The notes under the pieces: generated by a model
Told to the model about the DNA's origin: nothing
The model's input: only the letters and a program-made list of their open reading frames with translations
The model's database searches: none
Translations under genes and position numbers: made by a program
In this document: positions 19,522 through 28,231 of the stretch, in pieces
Layout of the letters: every line of letters begins with the position of its first letter
How positions within the stretch are numbered: the stretch's first letter is position 1
Origin: Bordetella pseudohinzii
GTDB lineage: Bacteria > Pseudomonadota > Gammaproteobacteria > Burkholderiales > Burkholderiaceae_B
Length of the DNA stretch: 64,000 nt
Assembly: GCF_000657795.2 (NCBI RefSeq)
Contig: NZ_JHEP02000006.1
Span: 62,001-126,000 of the forward strand
Reading direction: 5' to 3'

Positions 19522-21183
19522 TCAGCGGATCACCGCCTGGCCGGCCTCGGCATCGAGCACGGCCCGCCCGGCGGGCTGCTCCTCAATGATGTCCAGCACC
19601 TTGCCGCTGACCCGCAGGGTGACGCCGCCATGGAAGCGCTTGAGCGCCACGATAGTGGCATTGTCCTGGGGTTGCAGCTGCTCGTCCAGGCGCTCTTCTT
19701 CGGCCTGCAGCAGGTTCAGGTCGCTGGCCACGCGCGCGTGCGTCGCCCGCGCCCGGTCGCTCATGCCGTTGACATTGCGGCTCGGGTTGTTGTGCAGGAA
19801 GACGATGAGTTTCTCCAGCTTGCCCTTCTCGTCCTGCAGGCTGTTGCGGCGTTGCAGCAGCGCGGCGCGCTTGGCCTCGGCGTGCGGATGCAGGCCCACG
19901 CAGATCAGGGTCGGCACGGCCGCCAGCGATCCGATGGTGCCGGCATTGACCGATTTGGTGGCATGGACCTCGCCGCCGGTGATCGCCCCCTGGTTGGACT
20001 TGGGCGGGCCGACCGTCACGCTTTCGCCGGCATAGAGACGGCTCTGGCGGACTTCGCGTTCGGCGGCGATATTCTTGTCGGCGTTGACCACCGCATTTTC
20101 GATGAAGCGCGCCTTGACCGAGCCGCCCGCGGTGATCTGCGCGGTGCGGGTCTGGGCGGGTTGCGAGGGGTTGGCCATTCCGCGCGCCCCGGTCTGCTTG
20201 AGTTCGGCCATGCCGATGATGCCGCCGTTGACGCTGATATTGCCGCCGGCATGCACATGGGCGGCCTCGATGGTGCCGCTGACCACCACATCGCCGGAGA
20301 CGCGGACTTCCATGCCGGCGGTGATGTCGCCGCGCACCTTGAGCGTGCCGTCGAAATTGATATTGCCCGTGGACAGGTCCACGCGGTCCACCTCCACCAG
20401 CGAGTTCACCAGCACGCCCTGGGGCACGACCATGGGCGAGCCGGCGCTGGCGGCGCGCAACAGACAGGGATCGTGCTCGTCGACGGCCACGCCGGTCAGG
20501 TTGCTGGCAAAGGGCGTGTCCACCACGTGCGCGGGCGGCACGGCTTCGCCCAGCACGTTCAGGCCGGGCTTGCCCTGCACCGCCGGGATGCGGCGCATGA
20601 GCGGCGTGCCGGGCGCCACCAGGGTCAGGTTGCCCAGTTCGCGGTAATCGACCACGGCATTGTCGTCGTCCTCCTGCTGGCGGATCTTCAGCGCATCCAG
20701 CAGGCTTTCGAAACTGGCGGGCGTGCCCAGGGTGGGCGGGGTGCCCTGGGCGATGATGGCCGTGTTGGTGCGCCGGTCGGAGACCGCGCTCAGGATGGCG
20801 TCGTCGCGCACGCCATAGACCACGCCGACCTCGATCAGCTGGGCCTGCACATCGGCCAGCGCGACGCGGCGGCCGCCGCGCGGCGGACTGACCGACAGCA
20901 CCACCGCCATGCGGTCGGGCGAGATCTCCAGCTCAAAGCCGCCGTCGCGCACTTCGCCCACGGAGGCCAGCACGGGTTCGCCGGCCTCGCGGCAGGCTTC
21001 GATGAAGTTCACCGCGCTGGTCTGGTCCAGCACGTCCGTTCCCCAGCCCTGGGCCTGGACGGCGGCGGCCAGCGTCTCCCAGGATGGCGGCTCGCCTTCC
21101 TCTCCTTCGGGGGTGTAGCTGGCGATCAGGGCGCAGGTGTTCTCGTCCAGCACAAGCCGGAACGCTTCTTCGACAGGCGGCAT
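19522..21183 (-). CDS. FapA-family protein (DUF342)
   Basis: 553 residues. The C-terminal two thirds carry the DUF342/FapA beta-helix-like repeats (for example GNINFDGTLKVRGDITAGMEV and HVHAGGNISVNGG), followed by a coiled-coil region (LLQRRNSLQDEKGKLEKLIV) and a short domain with VSGKVLDIIEE. The family is named after a flagellar assembly gene, but most members are uncharacterised and often polymer- or surface-associated. No flagellar gene is nearby here. It converges on the RidA gene with a 16-base gap. The 219 bases upstream (21184-21402) hold AT-rich sequence and the hemL terminator. Confidence 0.8.
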   Translation of the reverse strand: MPPVEEAFRLVLDENTCALIASYTPEGEEGEPPSWETLAAAVQAQGWGTDVLDQTSAVNFIEACREAGEPVLASVGEVRDGGFELEISPDRMAVVLSVSPPRGGRRVALADVQAQLIEVGVVYGVRDDAILSAVSDRRTNTAIIAQGTPPTLGTPASFESLLDALKIRQQEDDDNAVVDYRELGNLTLVAPGTPLMRRIPAVQGKPGLNVLGEAVPPAHVVDTPFASNLTGVAVDEHDPCLLRAASAGSPMVVPQGVLVNSLVEVDRVDLSTGNINFDGTLKVRGDITAGMEVRVSGDVVVSGTIEAAHVHAGGNISVNGGIIGMAELKQTGARGMANPSQPAQTRTAQITAGGSVKARFIENAVVNADKNIAAEREVRQSRLYAGESVTVGPPKSNQGAITGGEVHATKSVNAGTIGSLAAVPTLICVGLHPHAEAKRAALLQRRNSLQDEKGKLEKLIVFLHNNPSRNVNGMSDRARATHARVASDLNLLQAEEERLDEQLQPQDNATIVALKRFHGGVTLRVSGKVLDIIEEQPAGRAVLDAEAGQAVIR

Positions 21184-21347
21184 GCTTTTCCCTCTGTGGC
21201 GCTGGCTCCTGACCCGGCGCTTGGGGGGATGAGCGCTCTATCGCTAAGTAATAACTAGAAATACCGAGACATATTAAGCGATATTTAGGCGGCCGAGGGA
21301 GTTCTTTTTCTTACGGGTTTCCCCAGGCTATGTCACTGATTCCAGAC

Positions 21348-21379
21348 AAAAAAAAACGCCCCCGCGGTTTGCGGGGGCG
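21348..21379 (-). terminator. Intrinsic terminator after hemL
   Basis: Read on the minus strand: CGCCCCCGC (21379-21371), loop AAACC, GCGGGGGCG (to 21357), then nine T (complement of A 21348-21356). A strong GC stem with a T-run, 24 bases beyond the hemL stop. Confidence 0.9.
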
Positions 21380-21402
21380 CGGGCGGGCGTGCGCGGGCGC
21401 GG

Positions 21403-22692
21403 TCAGGCCGGCTGCCGCAGCAGCTTGAAGACCTCCTCGGCGTGATCGAGGGTGGCCTGCAGCGTGGCGTCGTCATGCGCGGCCGAGACAAAGCCGGCTT
21501 CGAAGGCCGAGGGCGCGAAGTGCACGCCGCGGTCCAGCATGGCATGGAAGAAGCGCTTGAAGGCCCCGGTGTCGGCGGTGGAGACTTCGGCGAAGGTGGT
21601 GGGCACGCGCGGCATGAAGTACAGGCCGAACATGCCGCCGATGGCGTCGGCGCTGAAAGGCAGGCCGGCGGCGCGGGCGCGTTCGGCCAGGCCCAGGGCG
21701 AGGCGCTGGGTGCGGGCCGACAGGTCTTCGTAGAAGCCGGGCTGGCCGATCAGGCGCATGGTGGCCAGGCCGGCGGCCACGGCCACCGGATTGCCCGACA
21801 GGGTGCCGGCCTGGTAGACGCCGCCCAGGGGGGCGATGTGGCGCATCAGCTCGGCGCTGCCGCCGAAGGCGCCCACCGGCATGCCGCCGCCGATGACCTT
21901 GGCCAGCGTCGTCAGGTCGGGCTTGATGCCCGTGAGGCCCTGCACGCCCTGGGGGCCGACGCGAAAGCCCGTCATGACCTCGTCGAAGATCAGCACGCTG
22001 CCGTGGCGGGTGCACAGCTCGCGCAGGCCTTCGAGAAAGCCGGCGGCCGGCTTGATGAGGTTCATGTTGCCGGCGACCGGCTCGACGATCACGCAGGCGA
22101 TGTCGGCGCCGTGCTCGGCGAAGGCCGTCTGCACCGCGGGCAGGTTGTTGTAGTCCAGAGTGATGGTGTGGGAGACGAACTCCGGCGGCACCCCGGCCGA
22201 ACTGGGATTGCCCAGGGTCAGCAGGCCCGAGCCGGCCTTGACCAGCAGGCTGTCGGAGTGGCCGTGATAGCAGCCCTCGAATTTGATGATCTTGTTGCGG
22301 CCGGTCGCGCCCCTGGCCAGGCGGATGGCCGTCATGGTGGCCTCGGTGCCGGAGCTGACCAGGCGCACCTGTTCCATGGAGGGCAGGCGCTCGATCAGCA
22401 GCTCGGCCAGTTCGATCTCGGCCTCGGTCGGCGCGCCGAAGGACAGGCCGCCGGTGGCGGCGTCCTGCACGGCGCGCACCACTTCGGGATGGGCATGGCC
22501 CAGGATGGCCGGACCCCAGGAGCCGATGTAGTCGATGTACTGCTTGCCTTCGGCGTCCCAGATGTGCGGACCCAGCGCGCGCTTGATGAAGCGCGGGGTG
22601 CCGCCCACCGAACGGAAAGCACGCACGGGCGAATTGACGCCGCCGGGAATGCTGCGGCAGGCGCGTTCGAAGAGTTCAGCGTTTCGGGACAT
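21403..22692 (-). CDS. hemL: Glutamate-1-semialdehyde 2,1-aminomutase
   Basis: 429 residues. PLP-dependent enzyme of tetrapyrrole synthesis, converting glutamate-1-semialdehyde to 5-aminolevulinate. The N-terminus [25 protein letters not shown] is diagnostic. The PLP Lys lies in [16 protein letters not shown] (about residue 266), and [11 protein letters not shown] and FDEVMTGFR are also present. It is the last gene of the minus-strand run thiD-thiE-hemL, starting 6 bases after the thiE stop, and ends at a strong terminator. Confident call. Confidence 0.97.
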   Translation of the reverse strand: MSRNAELFERACRSIPGGVNSPVRAFRSVGGTPRFIKRALGPHIWDAEGKQYIDYIGSWGPAILGHAHPEVVRAVQDAATGGLSFGAPTEAEIELAELLIERLPSMEQVRLVSSGTEATMTAIRLARGATGRNKIIKFEGCYHGHSDSLLVKAGSGLLTLGNPSSAGVPPEFVSHTITLDYNNLPAVQTAFAEHGADIACVIVEPVAGNMNLIKPAAGFLEGLRELCTRHGSVLIFDEVMTGFRVGPQGVQGLTGIKPDLTTLAKVIGGGMPVGAFGGSAELMRHIAPLGGVYQAGTLSGNPVAVAAGLATMRLIGQPGFYEDLSARTQRLALGLAERARAAGLPFSADAIGGMFGLYFMPRVPTTFAEVSTADTGAFKRFFHAMLDRGVHFAPSAFEAGFVSAAHDDATLQATLDHAEEVFKLLRQPA

Positions 22693-22698
22693 GGCTCT

Positions 22699-23352
22699 CT
22701 AGGCTTGGAAAGAAGGGAAGGGCGCGGCGCAGGCCTGGGCCGCGGCGCGGATGTCGGGGGCCTCGAAGAGGCCGGTGATGACGGCGATGCTGTCGGCGCC
22801 GGCGGCGGCGACCTGCCCGGCATTGGCCGGCGTGATGCCGCCGATGGCCACCACGGCCGGCCGCGGCGCGGCCTGGCCGCGCGCCAGGGCGGCCGCCTCG
22901 GCCAGCAGGGCGAGCGGCGCGCGCACGGCCTGCGGCTTGGTGGACGAGGGGAAGACCGCGCCGAAGGCGATGTAGTCGGCGCCCTGGGCCAGCAGCTCGC
23001 GCGCGCGCGCCAGGTCCGCATAGCAGGACACGCCGAGGATCAGGCCGGGAGCGGCGGCGCGCACCTCGGCCAGCGAGGCATCGTCGCGCCCCAGGTGGGC
23101 GCCGTCGGCGCCCGCTTCCAGGGCGGTCCGCCAATCGTCGTTGACCAGGAAGACCACGCCCAGTTCGCGGCACAGCGGGGCGAGTTCGCGCGCCTGCGCC
23201 AGGCGTTGCGCGCGCGAGAGCTGCTTGCGGCGCAGCTGCAGGGCGCGCATGCCGCCGGCGGCGGCCTGGCGCACGGCGTCCAGCAGGCGCGCCGTGTCAT
23301 CCCATTCGGGCGTCACGCCATACAGGCCGATGGGGAAGCGGGTCTGGGTCAT
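22699..23352 (-). CDS. thiE: Thiamine phosphate synthase
   Basis: 217 residues, TIM-barrel enzyme joining HMP-PP and thiazole phosphate to give thiamine phosphate. Family motifs: LQLRRKQLS, FLVNDDWRTALEAGADGAHLGRDD, GVSCY, DYIAFGAVFPSSTK and AIGGITPANA. The start at 23352 gives an ATGA overlap with thiD; an in-frame extension upstream is a shadow of thiD. Part of thiD-thiE-hemL. Confidence 0.93.
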   Translation of the reverse strand: MTQTRFPIGLYGVTPEWDDTARLLDAVRQAAAGGMRALQLRRKQLSRAQRLAQARELAPLCRELGVVFLVNDDWRTALEAGADGAHLGRDDASLAEVRAAAPGLILGVSCYADLARARELLAQGADYIAFGAVFPSSTKPQAVRAPLALLAEAAALARGQAAPRPAVVAIGGITPANAGQVAAAGADSIAVITGLFEAPDIRAAAQACAAPFPSFQA

Positions 23353-24203
23353 GGCCGGGGCAGGCGGTTGGGAAGCGGACGGCCCATGCCGGCCGTGAAG
23401 CTGGCGGCCAGGCCTTGCTCGGCATGCGCCAGGGCCTGTTCGACCGCGGCGGGCATCTCGCGGCCGGCGGCCAGCAGGGCGGCGGCGGCCGCGGCCAACA
23501 GGCCGCCGGTGTCGCCGCTGCGGGCCGGCGGCGCCTGCCAGGCCCAGGTGAAACTGCTGCCGTCCTGGCCCACCAGCACATTGGCCGCGTGGCCCGGGCG
23601 CAGCGGGCTGCCCAGCACCAGGGCCCATTGGGCGCCGCCGGCCAGCAGGGCATGGGCGGGCGAGGGCGAGCCCGAGGTGTCGATACTGCCATCGGACTGC
23701 CATTGCGCCAGGCGCATATGCTCGACCACCACCAGATCCGTCTGGGGCAGCACGAGTTCCAGCGTGGCGGCCAGCAGTTCCTCGGCGTCATCCTGTTCGA
23801 CCGCGTCCTGCGGCGTGGGCGCGCGCGGCCCCAGGTGCAGCACCAGCGGCACCTGGCTGTAGTCGGCGGCCAGCTGGGCGACCACGCTGGCGATCTCGGG
23901 CGAGAACATGCCGCCCACCTTGATCGCCTGCACCGGCATGTCTTCGAGCAGGCAGCGCGCCTGGTCGTCGAGCAGATCGGGCGACACGGGGTGGATGTCC
24001 TCGATGCCGGCGGTGTCCTGCACCGTCAATGCGGTGACGGATGCCAGGCCATGACAGCCCAATTGCGCGCAGGTCACGGCATCGGCCGGCAGGCCATCGG
24101 CGCCGGTGGGATCCAGGGGACCCAGAATCAGTACGAGAGGGGGAGTAACAGCGGTCACGGAGGGCTGGGCGGCACGGGGAGGGATGCTTTCTTTGCTCTG
24201 CAT
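23349..24203 (-). CDS. Diverged ThiD-like hydroxymethylpyrimidine kinase
   Basis: 284 residues resembling HMP/HMP-phosphate kinase ThiD in overall layout: LGCHGLASVTALTVQDT and QAIKVGGMFSPEI follow the family. Key loops are altered. The N-terminal GGxDPSGGAGxQAD motif reads GPLDPTGADGLPAD, and the C-terminal anion-hole GTGC segment reads SGDTGG, losing the usual Cys. The middle motif for magnesium/substrate is also unlike ThiD. It may be a weak or repurposed kinase. Start at 24203 (MQSKES) is chosen over a longer frame. Operon with thiE supports a thiamine role. It is divergent from the rubredoxin gene. Confidence 0.7.
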   Translation of the reverse strand: MQSKESIPPRAAQPSVTAVTPPLVLILGPLDPTGADGLPADAVTCAQLGCHGLASVTALTVQDTAGIEDIHPVSPDLLDDQARCLLEDMPVQAIKVGGMFSPEIASVVAQLAADYSQVPLVLHLGPRAPTPQDAVEQDDAEELLAATLELVLPQTDLVVVEHMRLAQWQSDGSIDTSGSPSPAHALLAGGAQWALVLGSPLRPGHAANVLVGQDGSSFTWAWQAPPARSGDTGGLLAAAAAALLAAGREMPAAVEQALAHAEQGLAASFTAGMGRPLPNRLPRP

Positions 24204-24310
24204 CAGACGGCATCCTGACGGGGTTTCGGTAAGATATGCCCATTCTAATGGATGCGATTCGCGCTTTGCCCCCGGAGGGGGGTGGGGCGCCATGGGAACT
24301 AGAGAGAACT

Positions 24311-24475
24311 ATGCGTACTTGGATGTGTCTTATCTGTGGCTGGGTCTATGATGAAGAGGCCGGTCTGCCGGACGAGGGTATCGCCCCGGGCACCCGTTGG
24401 GAGGATGTGCCCCCCAACTGGGTCTGTCCCGAATGCGGCGCCCGCAAGGAAGACTTCGAGCTGATGGAAATCTGA
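24311..24475 (+). CDS. Rubredoxin
   Basis: 54 residues, the standard size. Iron ligands are CLIC (6-9) and CPEC (39-42), with the conserved YDEEAG, PGTRWEDVPPNWVCPECG pattern. A small cytoplasmic one-iron electron carrier. Start ATG at 24311 follows GAGAG. It is divergent from thiD. Partner oxidoreductase is not identifiable nearby. Confidence 0.96.
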   Translation: MRTWMCLICGWVYDEEAGLPDEGIAPGTRWEDVPPNWVCPECGARKEDFELMEI

Positions 24476-24494
24476 TCCGGTCCTCGGCCTATCA

Positions 24495-24513
24495 GGCGGC
24501 CTGGCTGGCCGCC
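24495..24513. other. GC hairpin between rubredoxin and yqgE
   Basis: GGCGGCC (24495-24501), loop TGGCT, GGCCGCC (24507-24513): a perfect 7-bp stem in the 61-base gap. No T-run follows closely, so termination is uncertain; it may weaken read-through or affect mRNA stability. Confidence 0.5.
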
Positions 24514-24536
24514 CCTCACAGGTTTTGGAGACCGCC

Positions 24537-25130
24537 ATGACCGACATTCCGCATTCCGAGGCCGACGCGGGCGCGTTGCCCACTGATTTTTCCAATCAGT
24601 TCCTGATGGCCATGCCCGGCATGGTCGACGAAAACCTGGCCGGCACCGTGATCTACATCTGCGAGCATACCGCCCGCGGCGCCCTGGGGCTGGTCATCAA
24701 CCGGCCCACCGATCTCACGCTGGCCTCGCTGTTCGAGCGCATCGACCTCAAGCTGGAGATCGGCCCGGTCGGCGACGAAAAAGTCTTTTTCGGCGGTCCG
24801 GTGCAAACCGACCGCGGCTTTGTGCTGCACGCGCCGGCCGGCGACTACAGCTCCAGCATCAAGCTGGGCGAACTGGCCCTGACCACCTCGCGCGATGTGC
24901 TGCAGGCGGTGGCCGACGGCAATGGCCCGGCGCGCATGCTCGTGACCCTGGGCTATGCCGGCTGGGGCGCCGGCCAACTGGAGAGCGAAATGAGCCAGAA
25001 CGCCTGGCTCAATGTCGCCGCCGATCCCGCCGTCATCTTCGAGGTGCCGGCCGAAGACCGTTATCCCGCCGCCATGAAGCTCCTGGGAATCGATCCGGCG
25101 ATGCTGGCCGGCGAAGCCGGCCATGCCTGA
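24537..25130 (+). CDS. yqgE: YqgE/AlgH family protein (UPF0301)
   Basis: 197 residues. Family features: NQFLMAMPGMVDENLAGTVIYICEH at the start, GALGLVINRP, VFFGGPVQTDRGFVLH, and GYAGWGAGQLESEM. Function in cells is poorly known; AlgH affects alginate in Pseudomonas, but the link to ruvX is what is widely conserved. The ATG at 24537 has GGAG six bases upstream. It overlaps ruvX by 8 bases. Confidence 0.93.
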   Translation: MTDIPHSEADAGALPTDFSNQFLMAMPGMVDENLAGTVIYICEHTARGALGLVINRPTDLTLASLFERIDLKLEIGPVGDEKVFFGGPVQTDRGFVLHAPAGDYSSSIKLGELALTTSRDVLQAVADGNGPARMLVTLGYAGWGAGQLESEMSQNAWLNVAADPAVIFEVPAEDRYPAAMKLLGIDPAMLAGEAGHA

Positions 25131-25518
25131 GGAAACCCTGCTGGCCTTTGATTTCGGCGAAAAGAAAATCGGCATCGCGATCGGCAATACGCTGACCCGC
25201 CAGGCGCGGCCGCTGGAGATCATCTTCTCCGAGCGCCGCGACGAACGCTTCGGCCGTATCGGGCAGTTGCTCCAGGAATGGCAGCCCCAGCGCGTGGTGG
25301 TGGGCCTGGCCCTGGCCGCCGATGGCGGCGAGCAGCCCGCCACCCAGCGCTGCCGGCGCTTTGCCAATCAGCTGCATGGCCGCTTCGGCCTGGACGTGGA
25401 GCTGGTCGATGAGCGCGGATCCAGCATGGAGGCCCAGGCGCAGCTGGGCAGCCATGCGCCCGACGACGCCATGGCGGCGGCCATCATCCTGCAGCGCTAT
25501 CTCGACCGTCTGCCCTGA
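25123..25518 (+). CDS. ruvX: RuvX/YqgF, pre-16S rRNA nuclease / Holliday junction resolvase-like
   Basis: 131 residues with an RNase H-like fold. LLAFDFGEKKIGIAIGN carries the first catalytic Asp, VVGLALAADGG the middle strand, and LVDERGSSMEAQ and DDAMAAAIILQRYL the remaining acidic residues. The family completes 16S rRNA 5'-end maturation. It overlaps yqgE and is followed after 5 bases by the pyrB-like gene; the pyrR gene often found between ruvX and pyrB in beta-proteobacteria is absent. Confidence 0.93.
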   Translation: MPEETLLAFDFGEKKIGIAIGNTLTRQARPLEIIFSERRDERFGRIGQLLQEWQPQRVVVGLALAADGGEQPATQRCRRFANQLHGRFGLDVELVDERGSSMEAQAQLGSHAPDDAMAAAIILQRYLDRLP

Positions 25519-25523
25519 AGCGT

Positions 25524-26294
25524 ATGTTCAATCCGCAATTGAGCCCGCGCGGCGAGCTGCTGCATTTCCTGTCCACCGAAGGCCTGTCCAAGCGCTTGCT
25601 GGAGTCCTTGCTGGACTCGCACGGCGGCGGCGCCGCGCTGGCCGGCCGCGAAGTCTGCCTGATCGGTCCGGACGGCGCCGCCATCCAGGCCCTGGAGCAG
25701 GCGGCGCTCGCCCTGGGCGCGGCCACGCGCCGGCTGTCCGCGCCGCCGGCCGTCAGCCAGGCCGATATCCATGTGCTGCGCCACCATGCCAGCGGGGCGG
25801 CCCATGCGCTGGCGGCCCGCCTGCCTCGCGTGCTCAACGCCGGCGATGGCTGGCATGCGCGGCCCTTGACCGCCCTGGCCGATCTGCAGGCGATCCGCCA
25901 GGCCAAGGGCGGCTTCACGGCGTTGCGGGTGGCGTTCATCGGCGATTTCGCGCATTCGGGGCGCGGCCGCTCGCTGGCGCACGCCTTGACCACGCTGGGC
26001 GCGCCCGAACTGCGCGCCGCCGGCCCTCGGGCCTTGCTTCCCGAAGGCCTGCCGCAATTGGGTGTGCGCGCCTGCGAATCCCTGGACGAGGCCGTCGATG
26101 GCGCCGATGTCGTGGTGGATCTCGGCCTGGGCGAGGCGGCGCTGCCGCTGCTGCCGTCGGCCGAAGACTATGCGCGCCGCTGGACGCTGGGGGCGGGCGC
26201 GCCCGGCGTGCTGCGGCTCGGGCCGCCGGATAGCCGGCGCCTGCAGGCCGTATCGATGGCGGTATTCCGCCAGCTTGCCGCGGGGGCGCCATGA
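25524..26294 (+). CDS. Shortened, probably inactive PyrB-like (aspartate carbamoyltransferase homologue)
   Basis: 256 residues against about 310-320 for PyrB. Recognisable landmarks are FNPQLSPRGELLHFLSTEGL at the start, VLRHHASG, VLNAGDGWHA, LRVAFIGDFAHSGRGRSLAHAL and ALTTLGAPELRAAGPR-like segments. The carbamoyl-phosphate loop (STRTR) region is collapsed: after LAGREVCLIGPDG no STRT motif exists. HPTQ reads RPLT, and the terminal HPGP region reads RLGPPDS. Catalysis is therefore not expected. The frame is open with normal codon use, so it is a maintained gene rather than obvious debris. It overlaps the pyrC-like gene by 4 bases. Possibly a structural partner, or a gene in decay. Confidence 0.72.
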   Translation: MFNPQLSPRGELLHFLSTEGLSKRLLESLLDSHGGGAALAGREVCLIGPDGAAIQALEQAALALGAATRRLSAPPAVSQADIHVLRHHASGAAHALAARLPRVLNAGDGWHARPLTALADLQAIRQAKGGFTALRVAFIGDFAHSGRGRSLAHALTTLGAPELRAAGPRALLPEGLPQLGVRACESLDEAVDGADVVVDLGLGEAALPLLPSAEDYARRWTLGAGAPGVLRLGPPDSRRLQAVSMAVFRQLAAGAP

Positions 26295-27490
26295 GAATCC
26301 ATATCCGCGCGGCCCGCAATCTCGATCCGCTCGACGGACGCGACGAGGTCGCGGATCTCTTTCTGGCCGAAGGGCGCATCGTCGCCCGCGGCCAGGCGCC
26401 GGCCGGTTTCCAGGCCGAGCGCGTGATCGAGGCCGGCGGCCTGGCGGTCTTGCCGGGCTTGACCGATCTGGCGGCGCGGCTGGGCGCGGACCCGCGGCGG
26501 GAAGGCCGCGCGGCCCTGTCCGGCGGCGTGGTCCGCCTGGCGCTGCCCGGCGATGTCCCGCGGGGCCCGGACATGCCCCGGGGGCTGCGCCTGGGCCCCA
26601 TGCTGGATGCGTCGGGCCGGCTGTCGGCCATGGCCGGTTTGCTGGACGAAGGCTGCGCCGGCATTGCCCAGGGCGATGCGCCCTTGCCGGGCAGCGCCCT
26701 GCTGTGGCGCGCCATGCAATACGCGGCCGACCTCGGCGCCACCCTGTGGCTGCGTCCCGAGGATGCCGGGCTGGCCGCGGGCGGGGTGATGGCGGCCGGC
26801 GCCTACGCGACCCGGCTGGGCCTGCCGGGCATTCCGGAGCAGGCCGAAGTCCTGGCCTTGCATACCTTGTTCACCTTGCAGCGCGCCACCGGGGCGCGCC
26901 TGCATCTGTGCCGGCTGTCCAGCGCCGCCGGGATCGCCTTGCTGCGGGCCGCGCGCGCCGAAGGCCTGCCCGTGACGGCCGATGCGTCCATCCATCATCT
27001 GCACCTGACGGACCTGGACATCGGTTTCTATGACAGCCGCTGCCATCTGCGCCCGCCCTTGCGCGGCCAGCGCGACCGCGAGGCCATCGCCCAGGCCCTG
27101 GCCGACGGCACGCTGGACGCCCTGTGCTCCGACCATCGTCCCCTGGGCGCGGCCGAGAAGGCCGGGCCTTTCGCGCAGACGGCGCCTGGCGCCAGCGGCG
27201 TGGAACTGCTGCTGCCGCTGGCGCTCAAATGGGCCCGCGCGCGCGGCCTGGCCCCCGCGCGGGCGCTGGCCTGCGTCACGCTGGGCCCGGCCCGCGTGCT
27301 CGGCCTGCCCGCGCCCAGCCTGGCGCCGGGCGCGCCGGCCGATCTTTGCCTGGCGGACCTGGACGAAGAGCGCCTGGTGGCGCGGATGCACAGCGGCAGC
27401 GCGCAGACGCCGTTCGCGGGTATGATGCTGCCCGGCCGTGTCCACGCCACCTTGATCGGCGGGAACATACTCTGGGAGATGCCGGCTTGA
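26291..27490 (+). CDS. PyrC'-like non-catalytic dihydroorotase homologue
   Basis: 399 residues. It resembles the inactive PyrC' that partners PyrB in Pseudomonas/Burkholderia: LRPEDAGLAAGGV, GLPGIPEQAEVLALHTLF, LHLCRLSSAAG, SIHHLHLTDLDIGFYDS and LCSDHRPLG are conserved. The metal HxH after the PG turn is missing (LPGLTDLAARLG), as in PyrC', and the segment between that turn and LGPMLDASG is short. In related bacteria PyrC' is needed to assemble ATCase; here the PyrB partner also looks inactive. Overlaps pyrB-like by 4 bases and plsC by 4 bases. Confidence 0.78.
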   Translation: MRIHIRAARNLDPLDGRDEVADLFLAEGRIVARGQAPAGFQAERVIEAGGLAVLPGLTDLAARLGADPRREGRAALSGGVVRLALPGDVPRGPDMPRGLRLGPMLDASGRLSAMAGLLDEGCAGIAQGDAPLPGSALLWRAMQYAADLGATLWLRPEDAGLAAGGVMAAGAYATRLGLPGIPEQAEVLALHTLFTLQRATGARLHLCRLSSAAGIALLRAARAEGLPVTADASIHHLHLTDLDIGFYDSRCHLRPPLRGQRDREAIAQALADGTLDALCSDHRPLGAAEKAGPFAQTAPGASGVELLLPLALKWARARGLAPARALACVTLGPARVLGLPAPSLAPGAPADLCLADLDEERLVARMHSGSAQTPFAGMMLPGRVHATLIGGNILWEMPA

Positions 27491-28227
27491 AGCTCTTGCG
27501 CTTTATCCTGCGGGCCATGCTGGTGCTGCCCTGGCTGCTGTTCGGGCTGTTCTGTGTCAGCGTGGTCTACCGATGCCTGTCCAACGGGCAGCGCGCGGCG
27601 CTCAACCGTTTCTGGTCGCGCTGGCTGATGCGCCTGTGCGGCGTGAGCCTGATCATCCGGGGCGCGCCGCGCCTGAAGGGCGCCGTCCTCTGGGCCGCCA
27701 ACCATGTCTCCTGGATCGATATCTTCGTGGTCAATGCGGTGCGCGCCACCGCCTTCGTCGCCAAGAGCGAGATCCGCGGCTGGCCGGTGATCGGCTGGCT
27801 GGCCGCCGGCGCCGGGACGCTGTTCATCGAACGCAGCCAGCGCCATGCCGTGCATGCCATGGGGCAGTCCATCCACGAGTGTTTCGCGCGCGGCGACGCC
27901 GTGGGGCTGTTTCCGGAGGGCACGACGACCGAAGGCTTCGAGCTGCGGCCCTTCCATGCCAGCCTGTTCGAGCCGGCCCGGGCCGCCGGCGTGGACATCC
28001 AGCCCGTGGCCTTGCGCTTTCTGCATCACGGCCAGCGCAGCGGCTTTGCGGCCTTTGTCGGCGAGGAGACGCTGGTCGCCAATCTGTGGCGCGTGCTGGG
28101 CGCCACCGGCCTGGCCGTCGAAGTGGTGTTCCTGCCGCCGGTGCATACCCTGCACGAGGACGGCACGCCCTATACGCGCCTGGAGCTCTCGCGCCTGGCG
28201 CGCGAGGCCATCCTGGCGCAGCTCTGA
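27487..28227 (+). CDS. 1-acyl-sn-glycerol-3-phosphate acyltransferase (PlsC family)
   Basis: 246 residues with an N-terminal membrane segment and the acyltransferase motifs NHVSWID (catalytic His73 and Asp78) and FPEGTTTEG. It acylates lysophosphatidate or a related lysolipid at the inner membrane. A TTG start at 27487 overlapping the previous stop (TTGA) is preferred; the ATG at 27517 would truncate the membrane anchor. Convergent with apaH, 4-base gap. Confidence 0.88.
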   Translation: MKLLRFILRAMLVLPWLLFGLFCVSVVYRCLSNGQRAALNRFWSRWLMRLCGVSLIIRGAPRLKGAVLWAANHVSWIDIFVVNAVRATAFVAKSEIRGWPVIGWLAAGAGTLFIERSQRHAVHAMGQSIHECFARGDAVGLFPEGTTTEGFELRPFHASLFEPARAAGVDIQPVALRFLHHGQRSGFAAFVGEETLVANLWRVLGATGLAVEVVFLPPVHTLHEDGTPYTRLELSRLAREAILAQL

Positions 28228-28231
28228 GGGC

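Noticed and set aside
19522-21183. Flagellar gene neighbourhood implied by the FapA name
   Set aside because: No flagellar gene or sigma-28-type promoter was seen nearby; the name comes from the family only.
25524-26294. Frameshifted pyrB pseudogene
   Set aside because: The reading frame is continuous, homology follows one frame end to end, and coupling to the next gene is kept; deletion and substitution rather than a frameshift explain the loss.
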